DNA of 64,000 bases, from contig CP025776.1 in the NCBI GenBank assembly GCA_002886105.1, forward strand, positions 2,480,001-2,544,000, written 5' to 3'. Source of the stretch: Enterobacter sp. EA-1. Lineage in GTDB: Bacteria; Pseudomonadota; Gammaproteobacteria; Enterobacterales; Enterobacteriaceae. Every line of letters begins with the position of its first letter. Position 1 is the first letter of the stretch. Under the pieces are notes generated by a model. That model did no database searches. It saw only the letters and a list, made by a program, of their open reading frames with translations, and was not told where the DNA came from. The position numbers and the translations under genes were made by a program. Positions 25,642-36,676 of this stretch are shown here, in pieces.

Positions 25642-26867
25642 TCAGCGCGCGGCCAGCAGGCAGAGCTGCAATGCCACACGGTAAGCGTCTTCAAACGCGC
25701 TCAGGGGTAAAAACTCAAAACGGGAATGGAAATTATGCGCGCCGGTAAAGAAGTTCGGCGTTAGCAGACCTTTTGCCGACAGTGCCGCGCCATCCGTACC
25801 GCCGCGCATCGGCGTGGGTTTGGGCGTGATACCCAGTGATTCCATGGCCTGAAACAGCAAATCAATCGCCCGGCGATCCTCGCCAATGGCATTACTGATA
25901 TTGCTGTAGGTGTCACTGATGCTGTATTCCACTTTTGCCGTTGGGTATTGCGCAGCAATTACCGCAGCCACATCGCCGATCTGCTGTTTGCGGCGGGCAA
26001 AATTGTCGCTATCAAAATCACGGATGTTGGCGTTCAGCGTGGCGTGCCCTTGTACCGCATCAATGGCGTTAAACCAGATATACCCTTCGCGGCCTTCGGT
26101 GTGCTCCGGTGTTTGCTGGCGATCAAAATGACTGATGTAGTCCATGGCCATCAGCAGCGGGTTGACCAGCACGCCTTTTGCCGACATCGGGTGGGCGGTC
26201 ACGCCGGTAAAACGGATCTGCGCGCTGGCGGCATTGAAGTTTTCATAGACGATTTCACCGCGTTCGCAGCAGTCGATAGTCCGTGAAATCCACATCAAAG
26301 CGTTTCAGATCCAGCGCTTTTGCCCCCACGCAAACCGACTTCTTCATCCGGCACAAACGCCACCACGATATCGCCATGCTGATGCGCTGCGGTGAGGTTC
26401 TCCAGCAGCGTCATCACTACCGTCACGGCGGACTTATTGTCTGCGCCAAGCACGCTGGTGCCGTCACTAAAAATAATGTCTTCGCCGGATAGGCGAGGAT
26501 CTCCGGATGTTCGCTAACCCGCAGCCAGATCTCTTTCGACGGATTCAGACAGAGATCTTCACCTTCAAAACGCAGAATTTGTGGATGAATATGCGGTGAT
26601 AAACCGACATCTACGGTATCAATGTGAGTGATAAAACCGATACGCGGCGCGCCGGGAACCGTGCCTTTTTCACCGCCGTCACGGTGGCATGATCGTCAAG
26701 GACAACCTCATCCAGCCCAAGGAGATCAGCTCATTCGCCAGTTCACGCGCCATATCAAACTGCCCGACGGTGGTCGGTAAGGTGGTGGCGGCAGGATCGC
26801 TCTGGCTGGTGATGGTGAGATAACGAAAGAAGCGTTGCGTTAATTGGCTGGTAAGCGACGACGGCAT
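25642..26867 (-). CDS. pepT: Peptidase T (tripeptide aminopeptidase)
   Basis: PepT is an M20 zinc aminopeptidase that releases the N-terminal residue of tripeptides. Start MPSSLTSQLTQRFFRYLTI follows AAGGAAT. Metal ligands are in FITHIDTVDVG (His and Asp) and GADNKSAVTVVMTLLENL, then PDEEVGLRGAK, with the catalytic Glu pair, and FDVDF. C-terminal blocks are ARIRFTGV-type QIRFTGVTAHPMSAKG, MRGGTDGAALSAKGL and HNFHSRFEFLPLSAFE. Breaks near 26720, 26500, 26325 and 26285. Corrected length is about 408 residues, as expected. It may be a second pepT copy, since E. coli carries its gene at another locus. It is divergent from a peptide-binding protein gene, consistent with peptide use. Confidence 0.88.
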
Positions 26868-26974
26868 AGTGATTCCTTCTTTATTTGTAATATCAGGTGT
26901 TTGCACATTCGCTTTAATGTTATTTATGAGAGGGCAAACAACAAGCATTTTACAATAAAACAACAGGAAAAACT

Positions 26975-28621
26975 ATGATTAGCAAACCGACAACACTTGC
27001 TCTGGTGTTGGCCGCGCTGACAGTGAGTTCTACTGTGGCGGCAAAAACACTGGTGTATTGTTCAGAAGGTTCACCGGAAAACTTCAACCCGCAACTCTAT
27101 ACCTCTGGCACCAGCGTCGACGCCAGCGCCGTGCCCATCTATAACCGGCTGGTGGACTTCAAAGTCGGTACTACCGAGTTGCAACCGAGTCTGGCTGAGC
27201 GCTGGGAGGTCAGTGACGAGGGCAAAGTCTATACCTTTCACTTACGCAAAGGGGTGAAGTTTCAAAGTAATAAATATTTCACGCCAACGCGGGATTTTAA
27301 CGCGGACGATGTCATCTTTTCGTTTATGCGCCAGAAAGATCCGCACAATCCCTATCACACTGTTTCTAACGGCACCTACTCCAACTTCGAAAGTCTGGAA
27401 TTCGGCAGTCTGATCACCGCTATCGATAAAGTCGACGACAATACGGTGCGTTTTACTCTTGCGCACCCGGAAGCGCCGTTTGTGGCTGATCTGGGCTGGT
27501 ATTTCGCCTCGATTCTGTCGGCGGAATATGCCGACGCGATGCTGAAAGCCGGCACGCCGGAGCGGGTAGATATGGATCCGATTGGCACCGGGCCGTTCCG
27601 CCCGGCGCAGTACCAGAAAGATTCGCGCATTTTGTTCACCGCGTTTGATGACTACTGGCAGGGTAAAGCGAAAATCGATCGGCTGGTTTTCAGTATCACC
27701 CCGGATGCTTCCCGTACGTGTGGCGAAGCTGGAAAAGAATGAATGTCAGGTGATGCCTTTCCCGAACCCGGCGGATCTGCCGCGGTTGAAAGAGAACAGT
27801 GCTATCACGCTGATGAACAAAGCCGGGCTGAACACGGGTTTTCTTGCGTTCAATACGCAAAAAAGCGCCGCTGGATAACGTAAAAGTGCGCCGAGGCGCT
27901 GGCCATGGCGATCAACAAACCGGCCATTATTCAGGCGGTGTTTCCAGGGCACGGGCAGCGCGGCGAAAAACCTGCTGCCGCCCGGCGTCTGGAGCGCGGA
28001 CAGCACGTTAAAAAGATTACGACTACGATCCGGAGAAAGCCAAAGCGTTGCTGAAAGAGGCGGGCGTCGCGCCGGGAACCACCATCGACCTGTGGGCGAT
28101 GCCGGTACAACGTCCCTACAACCCGAATGCCAAACGCATGGCCGAGATGATCCGGTGCGGACTGGGCAAAAGTGGGTGTCCGAAAATCGTCACTTACGAA
28201 TGGGGTGAATACCTGGAAACGGGTGAAGGGCGGTGAACATCAGGCAGCCTTAATGGGTTGGACCACCGCAACCGGCGATCCGGATAACTTCTTCGGCCCG
28301 TTATTTACCTGCACCTCCGCCAACGGCGGATCGAACTCGGCAAAATGGTGCTATCAGCCGTTTGATAAGATCATCGCGGAAGCCAAAGCCACGACCGATC
28401 ATGATAAGCGCGTTGCGCTGTATAAACAGGCGCAGCAGATGATGCACGATCAGATGCCAGCGGTAATGATTGCCCATTCGACGATTTTTGAACCGGTACG
28501 CAAAGAGGTGCAGGGTTATGAAATCGATCCGTTTGGCAAACATATTTTCTGGCAGGTCGATCTGAAAAATAAACCGCCGCCGCCACTGGTCTGGCCGGGC
28601 GGCCTTTTCCCTCCGGCGTAG
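26975..28621 (+). CDS. DppA/OppA-type peptide-binding protein (SBP family 5), orphan
   Basis: The signal peptide MISKPTTLALVLAALTVSST leads to VAAKTLVYCSEGSPENFNPQ, the family-5 N-terminus. Further blocks are SLAERWEVSDEGKVYTFHL, LRKGVKFQSNKYFTPTRDFN, ADDVIFSFMRQKDPHNPY and PVQRPYNPNAKRMAEMIR. Breaks near 27718, 27870, 27891 (predicted CCAGG), 27945, 28010, 28160 and 28222. The expected end is FWQVDLK near 28568; the frame as given reads on to 28621. No permease or ATPase genes follow. A close paralogue lies at 57667-59262. It is divergent from pepT by about 107 bases, suggesting a peptide-scavenging unit relying on a transporter elsewhere. Confidence 0.85.
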
Positions 28622-28668
28622 TGCCCCTTCGTTTGCTATAACGAATTCCGCACTCAAGGGACATTCTT

Positions 28669-29337
28669 ATGCGTACTCATGCGTTAGTTAGCGTTGCCGT
28701 TGTTACCGGCCTGCTGGCATTGTCAGGCTGTGCGTCAAAAGTGACTCAACCGGAAAAGTATTCCGGTTTTTGAAAGACTACTCAGGGTTACAGGAAACAA
28801 CCTCGGCGTCCGGGGAAACCGGTGCTGCGCTGGGTCGCGCCGGGTTTTGATCCGGCGAAATATGACTCGATTGTCTACCATCCGGTGACGTACTACCCGG
28901 TGGCCAAACCGACCAACCAGATCAATCAACAGGTACTGGATGGCGTGCTCAATTACACCAACACGAAATTGAAAGCCGCGGCTGCGGCACGAAAACCGCT
29001 GGTGACCTCGCCGGGCCAGCATAGCCTGATCTTCCGCGGTGCGATAACCGGTGTGGACGCCAGCAAACAAGGGTTGCAGTTCTATGAAGTGGTGCCGGTG
29101 GCGATGGTGGTCGCGGGTACACAGATGGCGACAGGTCATCGCACCATGAATACGCATCTCTATTTTGAAGGTGAACTGATAGACGCGCAAACGAACGCCC
29201 CGGTGCTGAAAGTGGTGCGTAAAGGCGAGGGAAAGATCTCAGCAATGAAAATGCGCCGGTCACCGTCGATGCCCTGGAAACAGGTCATTGATGGTATGGC
29301 GACCGACGCCACCATGTTTGATATCAACAAACGTTAG
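28669..29337 (+). CDS. ydcL: DUF3313 lipoprotein YdcL
   Basis: The start MRTHALVSVAVVTGLLALSG with the lipobox LSGC gives a lipoprotein anchored at Cys24. DUF3313 blocks are YDSIVYHPVTYYPVAKPTNQ, RKPLVTSPGQHSLIFRGAIT and YEVVPVAMVVAGTQMATGH, ending GMATDATMFDINKR. Breaks near 28770, 28815 and 29240-29275. Corrected length is about 219 residues, matching E. coli YdcL. It is probably an outer-membrane lipoprotein of unknown function. The last codons overlap the convergent EamA gene by 14 bases. Confidence 0.9.
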
Positions 29338-30240
29338 CTTTTCGCCGCAGCAGGCGCCCGCTCAGCCAGCTTTCCGGGCGGGCAAACATCACCAGATTGC
29401 CGGTCAGGATCAGCAGCAACCCGGCAATGCCGTTGATATGCCAGACATACCCTTCATAGAAAGTCGAAATGGTCAGCGCAACCAGCGGAAACAGCAGCGT
29501 ACTGTAGGCGGCTTTGCCGGGGCCGATTCTGCCGACCAGCGTAAAGTAGGCGCCAAAGGCGACAACCGAGCCGAACAACGCCAGATAGACCAGCGCACCC
29601 GAGGTAGCTGGCCGTCCATTGCGGGGTAAAATCATCGCCGCGCAGCAGGCCAATCATCCCCATGATCAGCGTCCCGTACAGCATGGCCCAGCTATTGGTG
29701 GTCATGGTTTGCAGCCCTTGCGCTGATGGCGCAGGCTTATCATATTGCCAAACGAAAAACCCAGCGTTCCCAGCGCTGACAGGCCAATGCCCATCAATAG
29801 TGTACTGTTCCAGCCGCTGGCAACCAGGGTCCTGCCAGAACAGCGTCACAATGCCTGTTAACCCCAGCAGGGCGGCGACAAAAAAGCGCGCCGGGGGTTT
29901 CTGACCAAAAACAGGAAACTGTTTACCGCGTTAAACAGTACCGCCATCGAGAAGATTACTGACTCCAGCCCGGTGTTAATCCACGCAGCGGCTGTGTAAA
30001 AACACCAGAAGTTAAAGCCAAACACGCAGCAACCTTGCAGCAGGCAAAACAGGTGATCGCGCAGCGGCAGGGCGCGCAGTTTGCCGCGAACCGCCAGTAT
30101 CAGCATCATGGCGGCGGTGGCCAGCGCGAAGCGCCAGAAAATCGACACCGGCGCAGGCACCGGACCCTGCTGTAAAAAAATCGCAATCCGAGGTTGTCCC
30201 CCAAATCACCACCACCGAGGCCATAAAGCAATGCGTTCAT
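29324..30240 (-). CDS. EamA/DMT-family transporter
   Basis: A ten-helix inner-membrane exporter of the drug/metabolite family, starting MNALLYGLVVVIWGTTWIAI after correction. Two EamA repeats are visible: PVSIFWRFALATAAMMLILA in the first and LYLALFGSVVAFGAYFTLVG-type text (LVYLALFGSVVAFGAYFTL) in the second. Two predicted CCWGG sites 27 bases apart in the first helix (30188 and 30215) both read CCGAGG and break the frame twice. More breaks lie near 29915, 29830, 29735 and 29615. Corrected length is about 303 residues. It is divergent from the AraC regulator 30410-31286, its likely regulator. Substrate unknown. Confidence 0.82.
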
Positions 30241-30409
30241 GTTGATTCCCAATCGATAAAACGAACGCTGAGTGTGGCAAGAAAGGAGGTGCTGGCTTGC
30301 ACGGCTTGCCGCTGACTTGCATATTCTTGCGCTTTTGTTTGCACAATGCTGGTATCCGGTGTCCGCTATTTATAGACTGACTACGGTTACTATTAGATAA
30401 TTTCTGCGA

Positions 30410-31286
30410 ATGTCTGACCATTACGACGCTTTTGAAAACCTGCGTAAACACAACGCCGTGCTGCACAACTCGGTGTCGCTGCACTCCGGTATCCAGCTGG
30501 CGGCATGGTCAAATAAACGCGACAACATCACGCAATATTGCGATCACCATACCCTCAGCCTGTATATCGCCGACGGTTACGAGAGCTACCACAAAACCGC
30601 GTACGGCTGGAAAAACGGCGGTGGGCCGGACAGGTTTTGCCTGATGCCGAAAGAGAGCGAATCGGTGTGGGATATTCGCGACGATCTCTCCTTCGTGCAT
30701 CTCTACTGTACCGATGAGCATTTGCGCGAAGTCGGTGAGCGCGTGTGGGATCGCAGCCCGGCGTCCTTCACGCTGGACGAAAAAAACCTTTGCCCGAGGA
30801 TCCGCGTATCACCACGCTTTATCGCCAGTTTCTGCTGGATTGCGACTGGCAACAAAACGCCAACCAGTTAACGCTGAGCACCGCCTCAACGCTGCTGCTG
30901 ACGCACTGGTGCAGCACTACAGCAACGTGCAGTGGCAATTGCCGACGGTCACGGGCGGCTTAGCGCCAGTCGCGCTGCGCACGGTGCTGGAGTATATCGA
31001 TGCACACCTGTCGGAGCCGTTGCTGCTGTCGGATCTGGCGGCACAGGCCGCCCTCAGCGAATATCATTTTGCGCGTATGTTCCGCCAGTCGATGGGGGTT
31101 GCGCCGCATCAGTTCGTCATGCAGCGCCGAATGATGCATGCCAAAACGCTGTTAATCAGTAGTGACCAGCCGTTGACCACCATTGCGCTGGCCTGTGGGT
31201 TTAACTCCGCCAGTCACTTTAGTAACCGGTTTAAAGCGGCGACGGGCTTTACGCCCTCACAATTACGTGCGGCGCGCCAGCGTTAA
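30410..31286 (+). CDS. AraC-family regulator
   Basis: The start is MSDHYDAFENLRKHNAVLHN. A cupin-like N-terminal sensor domain (QYCDHHTLSLYIADGYESYH) precedes two C-terminal helix-turn-helix motifs: SDLAAQAALSEYHFARMFRQ and LTTIALACGFNSASHFSNRF, ending TPSQLRAARQR. Breaks near 30785 (an extra C) and 30905. Corrected length is about 290 residues. It lies 169 bases from the divergent EamA exporter, the arrangement of many AraC/exporter pairs. The stop overlaps the convergent ydcO stop by 24 bases. Confidence 0.88.
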
Positions 31287-32440
31287 TACGCCGTAGCACA
31301 CTCCCCCGATCACTAATCCCCAGAAAGCCGAACCGATCCCCCAATAATGTGATGCCGCTGGCGGTCACCGGAAGGTGACAATGGCAGCATCACGATCGGT
31401 CTCTTCGCCAGCGCCTGTTGCAGGCTACCGCTAATGGTCCCCAGTAACGCCAGCCCGGCCAGCGTCTGGATCCAGCTTAGCGGCAATGCGGCCAGTACAG
31501 CGGTAATCGCACCGCCAAAAATACCCGCCAGTAAATAGAAAACCCCGGCGGCAGCGGCGGCCAGCCAGCGTTTACCCGCATCCGGGTGGGCATCCGGGCT
31601 TTGACAAATTGCGGCGGTAATGGCGGCAATGCAAATGGAATAGACCCCCGAACGGCGACAGCAGCAGCGCCAGCGCACCGATAAAAATGATCAATGGCGA
31701 CACCGGAACACGGTAACCGGCGGCCTGCATGGTGGCGAAACCGGGTGCATTTTGCGATGCCATGGTTGCCAGAAAAAACGGAATACCGATGCTCACCAGC
31801 GTGGTCCCGTTGAACGCGGGCGCGGTAAACGTTGGCGTGACGGTGGCAAGGGAAATACTCTGCGTGACAACGTCACCACTGACGATTGCCACCAGTGCGC
31901 CAACCAGTAATGTTGCAACAATGGCATAGCGTGGCGCGAGGGCTTTACAGACAGCCAGTAGCATACTGCCGCACAATGCAAAATGGCCCCCCAGATTGTT
32001 AAATGCCTGCAGGCCAAAACGGAGTAGAATCCCCGCCAGCATGGCTGCCGCCAGCGTATGAGGAATGACTTTCATCAGCCCGGCGAATAACCCGGTCACA
32101 CCGCACAACACGATCAGTCCATTGGCGAAGATAAACACGCCAACGGCTTCGTTCAGGAAACACCCTGCAAACTGGTGGCGAGGAGCGCCGCGCCGGGCGT
32201 TGACCAGCGGTCAGCACCGGTACGCGGTACCACAGTGTTAACGCCAGCGTACTGACGCCCATGCCCAAGCCAAGTGCGGTCATCCAGCCGGCAATCTGCC
32301 CGGGTGTGGCCCCGGCGGCAGACGCAGCCTGCCAGATAATGGCGGCAGAGCTGGCATAGCCCACCGAGGACAGCAACGAAACCCGCCAGTACGCTGGTAA
32401 AGGGGATGGATGTGTTAACGGGCAGAGTGGCGAGGCGCAT
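31263..32440 (-). CDS. ydcO: BenE-family benzoate/H+ symporter YdcO
   Basis: The start MRLATLPVNTSIPFTSVLAG follows AAGGAAAAC. This multi-pass inner-membrane BenE-family protein contains GYASSAAIIWQAASAAGATP and GWMTALGLGMGVSTLALTLW, then TPGAALLATSLQGVSLNEAV, ATMASQNAPGFATMQAAGY and AALPLSWIQTLAGLALLGTI. The true C-terminus, CYGVLTLARRT with TAA at 31263-31265, is recovered after breaks near 31375 and 31340. Other breaks lie near 32375, 32200, 32150, 31970 and 31650. Corrected length is about 390 residues. YdcO's real substrate is not established. It is divergent from sutR, as in E. coli. Confidence 0.9.
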
Positions 32441-32484
32441 AAGTTTTCCTTGTGCGTTATAGCATCCAAACAATTTATCATCGA

Positions 32485-32496
32485 GCGCTATAGCGC
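32485..32496. promoter_or_regulatory. Palindrome GCGCTATAGCGC, candidate SutR operator
   Basis: A perfect 12-base palindrome lies 20 bases upstream of the sutR ATG and within the ydcO-sutR divergent promoter region. A related GTTATAG half lies a few bases to its left. A position over the promoter suits autoregulation by SutR, which is inference. Confidence 0.45.
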
Positions 32497-32516
32497 ACAA
32501 GTCATCAGGAGGAGTC

Positions 32517-33090
32517 ATGGATCTCACGCTTTATCTGGCTGCAACGCTAAAAAAATTTACGCCGTGACCGCGGCTGGAGCCTTTCCCGCTTAGCGGAAGA
32601 AACGGGCGTGTCAAAAGCGATGCTGGGGCAGATTGAGCGCAGCGAATCCAGCCCGACGGTGTCGACGTTGTGGAAGATCGCCACCGGCCTTAATGTGCCG
32701 TTCTCGACCTTTATTGCCCCGCCGGAAAGGGAAACGCCGCTGGCGTACGATCCCGATAGCCGGGGCGATGGTGATCACCCCCATTTTCCCGTGGGATGAA
32801 CACCTGCATTTCGACATGTTCTCGATTACCCGGCGCCGGGCGCGTTAAGCGAGTCCACCCCGCACGAGAAAGGGGTGATTGAGCATGTGGTTGTCCTTAG
32901 CGGCGCGCTGGATATGTGCATTAACGGGCAGTGGAAGACATTAACCGCCGGCAGCGGCGTTCGTTTTGCCGGGGATGAGGCGCACGCCTACCGCAACAGC
33001 ACATTGCAGACGGCGCACTTCCAGTCGCTGATCCACTATCCAAAAGAAAAAGCCGCAAGCAAGCCTGCGGCAAATAACGACGACGATTAA
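32517..33090 (+). CDS. sutR: XRE-cupin regulator SutR (YdcN)
   Basis: SutR is a helix-turn-helix plus cupin regulator linked in E. coli to sulfur utilisation. The start MDLTLYLAATLKNLRRDRGW follows CAGGAGGAG. The helix-turn-helix is SLSRLAEETGVSKAMLGQIE, followed by RSESSPTVSTLWKIATGLNV. The cupin half reads EHVVVLSGALDMCINGQWK and SGVRFAGDEAHAYRNST. Breaks are near 32550 in an A run, 32762 and 32840. Corrected length is about 190 residues with a charged tail, KPAANNDDD. A close paralogue of the same architecture lies at 60507-61083. Confidence 0.9.
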
Positions 33091-33344
33091 CAATCAGACG
33101 ACCCAAAATAATTCAGGGGGGCAGGAAGCCGGTAACGCACCTGCAACCTGAACTATCACGGAGTACACAACGTGACGAGGAATGTCCGAGTCACCACTTT
33201 ACTCGTCCAGCAAAACGCAGCGGAAATAGCAATTTCGACATTGCATTGCCAGCGTGCGCAAATTCCCCCGGTCGCAGGTGGTGAAACGGCCCGCTTGTGA
33301 CTACAATAGCCGCCATTTTGCACATAATGGATAACGACGATTGT

Positions 33345-35301
33345 ATGCGCCTGCACCCCCATCACCTTGAACTGTTAAGCCCGGCCCGCGATGCCGCTAT
33401 CGCCCGCGAGGCGATCCTTCACGGCGCGGACGCTGTCTACATTGGCGGTCCCGGCTTTGGCGCACGCCATAATGCCGGAAACAGCCTGCGCGACATTGCC
33501 GAACTGGTGCCGTTTGCGCATCGCTACGGTGCAAAAGTCTTTATTACGCTGAATACCATTCTTCATGATGATGAGCTGGAACCGGCGCAGAAATTGATTG
33601 GCGACCTGTATCAGGCGGATGTTGATGCGCTGATCGTGCAGGACATGGGCGTGCTGGAGCTGGATATTCCGCCCATCGAGCTGCATGCCAGCACCCAGTG
33701 CGACATTCGCAGCGTCGAGAAAGCCAAATTTCTCTCCGATGTCGGCTTCAGCCAGATCGTGCTGGCGCGCGAACTGAACCTTGAGCAAATCCGCGCCATT
33801 CACAGCGCAACGGACGCCACCATTGAGTTCTTTATTCACGGTGCGTTATGCGTGGCCTATTCCGGGCAGTGCAACATTTCTCATGCGCAAACCGGGCGCA
33901 GCGCCAACCGCGGTGACTGCTCGCAGGCGTGCCGTTTGCCCTATACCCTGAAAGACGATCAGGGGCGCGTGGTGGCGTATGAAAAACACCTGCTGTCGAT
34001 GAAAGATAACGACCAGACCGCCAACTGGCGGCGCTGATCGACGCGGGCGTGCGCTCCTTCAAAATTGAAGGGCGCTATAAAGATATGAGCTACGTGAAGA
34101 ATATCACTGCACATTATCGCCAGATGCTTGATGCGATCATTGCCGATCGCGGTGACTGGCTCGGGCATCCGCCGGGCGTACCGAGCACTTCTTTATTCCG
34201 TCGACCGACAAAACCTTCCATCGCGGCAGCACGGACTACTTCGTTAATGCGCGTAAAGGCGACATCGGCGCATTTGATTCGCCGAAGTTTGTCGGTCTGC
34301 CGGTGGGTGAAGTGCTGAAAGTGGGCAAAGATCACCTCGATGTGAACGTGACCGAGCCGCTGGCGAATGGCGATGGCCTGAATGTGCTGGTGAAACGTGA
34401 AGTGGTCGGCTTTCGCGTCAACGTGGCCGAAAAGACAGGGGATAATCGCTACCGCGTCTTCCCGAATGAAATGCCGGATCTGCTGAAAACCCTGCGTCCG
34501 CACCATCCGCTGAACCGCAACCTCGATCACAACTGGCAGCAGGCGCTACTCAAAACCTCCAGCGAGCGGCGTATTGGCGTCGATATTGAACTGGGCGGCT
34601 GGCAGGAACAACTGGTTCTGACGCTGACCAGTGAAGACGGCGTCAGCGTAACGCATACGCTGGAGGGGCAGTTCGACGAAGCCAATAATGCAGAAAAAGC
34701 GCTGGAAAACCTGAAAGAGGGCCTGAGCAAGCTGGGGCAAACCCGCTATTACGCGCAAACGGTAGCGGTCAACCTGCTGGCGCGTTGTTTGTGCCTAACA
34801 GTCTGCTCAATCAACTGCGCCGTGAAACGGTGGAGATGCTGGAAGAGGCGCGCACTGGCAAGTTACCAGCGCGGCAGCCGTAAACCCGTGGCGACGCCCG
34901 CGCCGGTTTACCCGGAAACCCACCTCTCTTTCCTTGCGAACGTTTACAACCACAAGGCGCGTGAGTTCTATCATCGCTACGGCGTACAACTGATCGACGC
35001 CGCCTTTGGAAGCCCATGAAGAGAAGGGCGATGTACCGGTGATGATCACTAAGCATTGCCTGCGTTTTGCCTTTAACCTGTGCCCGAAACAGGCGAAAGG
35101 GAACATCAAGAGCTGGCGCGCGACGCCAATGCAGTTGATCCACGGTGATGAAGTGCTGACGCTGAAATTTGACTGTCGTCCGTGCGAAATGCACGTGGTG
35201 GGCAAGATTAAGAATCACATTCTGAAAATGCCGCTCTCCGGCAGTGTGGTGGCGTCGATAAGCCCTGATGAGTTGCTAAAAACACTACCGAAAACCGCTA
35301 A
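33345..35301 (+). CDS. rlhA: 23S rRNA C2501 hydroxylation protein RlhA (U32 family)
   Basis: RlhA (formerly YdcP) is needed for 5-hydroxycytidine at 23S rRNA position 2501. The start MRLHPHHLELLSPARDAAI is followed by the U32 signature EFFIHGALCVAYSGQCNIS and GDCSQACRLPYTLKDDQGR, which supply four conserved cysteines. Later blocks are HFF-type TDKTFHRGSTDYFVNARKGD, DEANNAEKALENLKEGLSKL and the C-terminal CLRFAFNLCPKQAKGN with KFDCRPCEMHVVGKIKNHI. Breaks near 34025, 34165, 34785, 35010 and in the A run at 35290. The stop is inferred at 35299-35301, giving about 650 residues, the normal size. Confidence 0.93.
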
Positions 35302-35307
35302 AAAAAA

Positions 35308-35330
35308 GGGTGGCTCAGCCACCCTTTTTT
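35308..35330 (+). terminator. Rho-independent terminator after rlhA
   Basis: GGGTGGC/GCCACCC forms a perfect 7-bp stem with a three-base loop and is followed by six T's; an A run precedes it, so it may also serve the convergent small gene. Confidence 0.9.
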
Positions 35331-35333
35331 CTC

Positions 35334-35542
35334 TTAACGCTGGTCTTCCGGCCTTGGCGGTTTCTTATCGTCACGCTTTGGCGGTTTCGCTGGTTTATGT
35401 TTCGGCGGCAGCGGTTTTTTCTCTGCTTTGTGGTGTTGCTGACCGTGGGAGTTCTCCGGTGGCAGCGGTTCGTGGTCGGCGGCAAACACCATTGAAGAGA
35501 AGCTCACCGCCAGAATGGCGGACACCAGTGCAATCTTTTCAT
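35334..35542 (-). CDS. Small periplasmic Pro/Lys/His-rich protein
   Basis: Adding one A at codon 3 restores the start MKKIALVSAILAVSFSSMVF, a clean signal peptide with a strong AAAGGAAG site upstream. Cleavage near MVFAADHEP leaves about 48 residues dominated by Pro, Lys, His and acidic residues (HHKAEKKPLPPKHKP, then AKPPKRDDKKPPRPEDQR). The low-complexity, highly charged tail suggests an unfolded periplasmic or metal/envelope-associated peptide. I do not recognise the family. It converges on the rlhA terminator and lies downstream of a LysR gene on the same strand. Confidence 0.65.
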
Positions 35543-35612
35543 ACGACTTCCTTTCTCACTCTGTATTGAGTCGCCGTGGATTTGACGCCAGAAAAGTGAA
35601 GGGATTATGGAG

Positions 35613-36580
35613 TTATCTCTCTTCGGGAGTATTCGGCGGTGCGGCGCCTGATAGCGCCAGTAGGGTGGCGAACCAAAACTTTCCAGCAAGAAATCAATCA
35701 CTGCGCGGGTATTGAGCGACGGGTATTTCCCTCCGGGATAAAGCAGCCACAGGGATTGCTCAGCGGAGGAATAGGTCGGTGAACATTCCGGCAACAGATC
35801 AACCAACTCGCCGCGATTCAGCATTTCACCGACCTGCCAGTCCGGGTAAAGTAGGATCCCGGCGTCATTGTTCGCCGCCCTCGGAGCAACAATTCGGCAT
35901 TATCGGAGACGATTTTTGCCTGCGGTGAAAACTGATAGTGCTGTTCACCGATGTGAAAACGCCAACGCTGTAGACCCGTTTTCCCACGATAGGCCAGCAA
36001 CTGATGACGTTGTAGCGCTTCTGGCGATTCGGGTCGGCCGAAACGACGAAGGTAAGCGGGGGTCGCCACCGGGTGACAGCGCTGGCTGGCGATCAGCCGG
36101 CCGTGAAGTTCTGAATCTTTCAGTGAGGCGATGCGTAACAGCAGATCCGTACCATCGGCAAACGGATCGATATAGTCATCATTCAGGTTGAGTTCAATGT
36201 TCAGCGCCGGGTACCGTTCGCTCAGTTCACTGATGCGCGGCCCGATATGCCGTAAGCCAAAGGATGTCGGCGCGTTAATGCGAATGCGGCCGCCGGGTTG
36301 GTCGCGCCTTTCGCCAACCTGTATTTGCGCATCGGCAAGTTGCTGGAAGCATGGTGCGAAAAGCATCGGCATAGATTTGACCCGCATCGGTGGCAATGAT
36401 CGCGCGTGTGTTGCGGTAGAGCAGTTGCGTTTCCAGCGCCTGTTCCAGTTGCTGAACAACACGTGAAAGCGACGATGCGGCAAGACCTTCGTTACGTGCC
36501 ACTTCCGACAAATTTCCTTCACGCACAATGGCAAGAAACAGGTGCATCGAACGGGCGCTAATCTGGCTGAGTGATTTCAT
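35613..36580 (-). CDS. LysR-family regulator
   Basis: The start MKSLSQISARSMHLFLAIVR leads into the winged helix NLSEVARNEGLAASSLSRVV. The effector domain contains GRIRINAPTSFGLRHIGPRI, LNLNDDYIDPFADGTDLLLR and RCHPVATPAYLRRFGRPESP, typical of the CrgA/DmlR branch. Breaks near 36345, 35885 and 35845. The stop is uncertain: one frame ends at 35613-35615 and another reads into the small gene downstream. Expected length is about 305-320 residues. It is divergent from the nitroreductase 36677-37357 with 96 bases between, so it probably regulates it. Confidence 0.8.
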
Positions 36581-36676
36581 CTTTGCGTAATCCGCAATGG
36601 TCCATAGCGTATTGTACTGTTTTTACGCACAGATTTCATCGCTAAGCTACGCGAACGATAAGCACCGGAGAATATT

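Noticed and set aside
26975-28621. Complete peptide ABC transporter operon
   Set aside because: Only the binding protein is present; flanking genes are pepT and ydcL, with no permease or ATPase.
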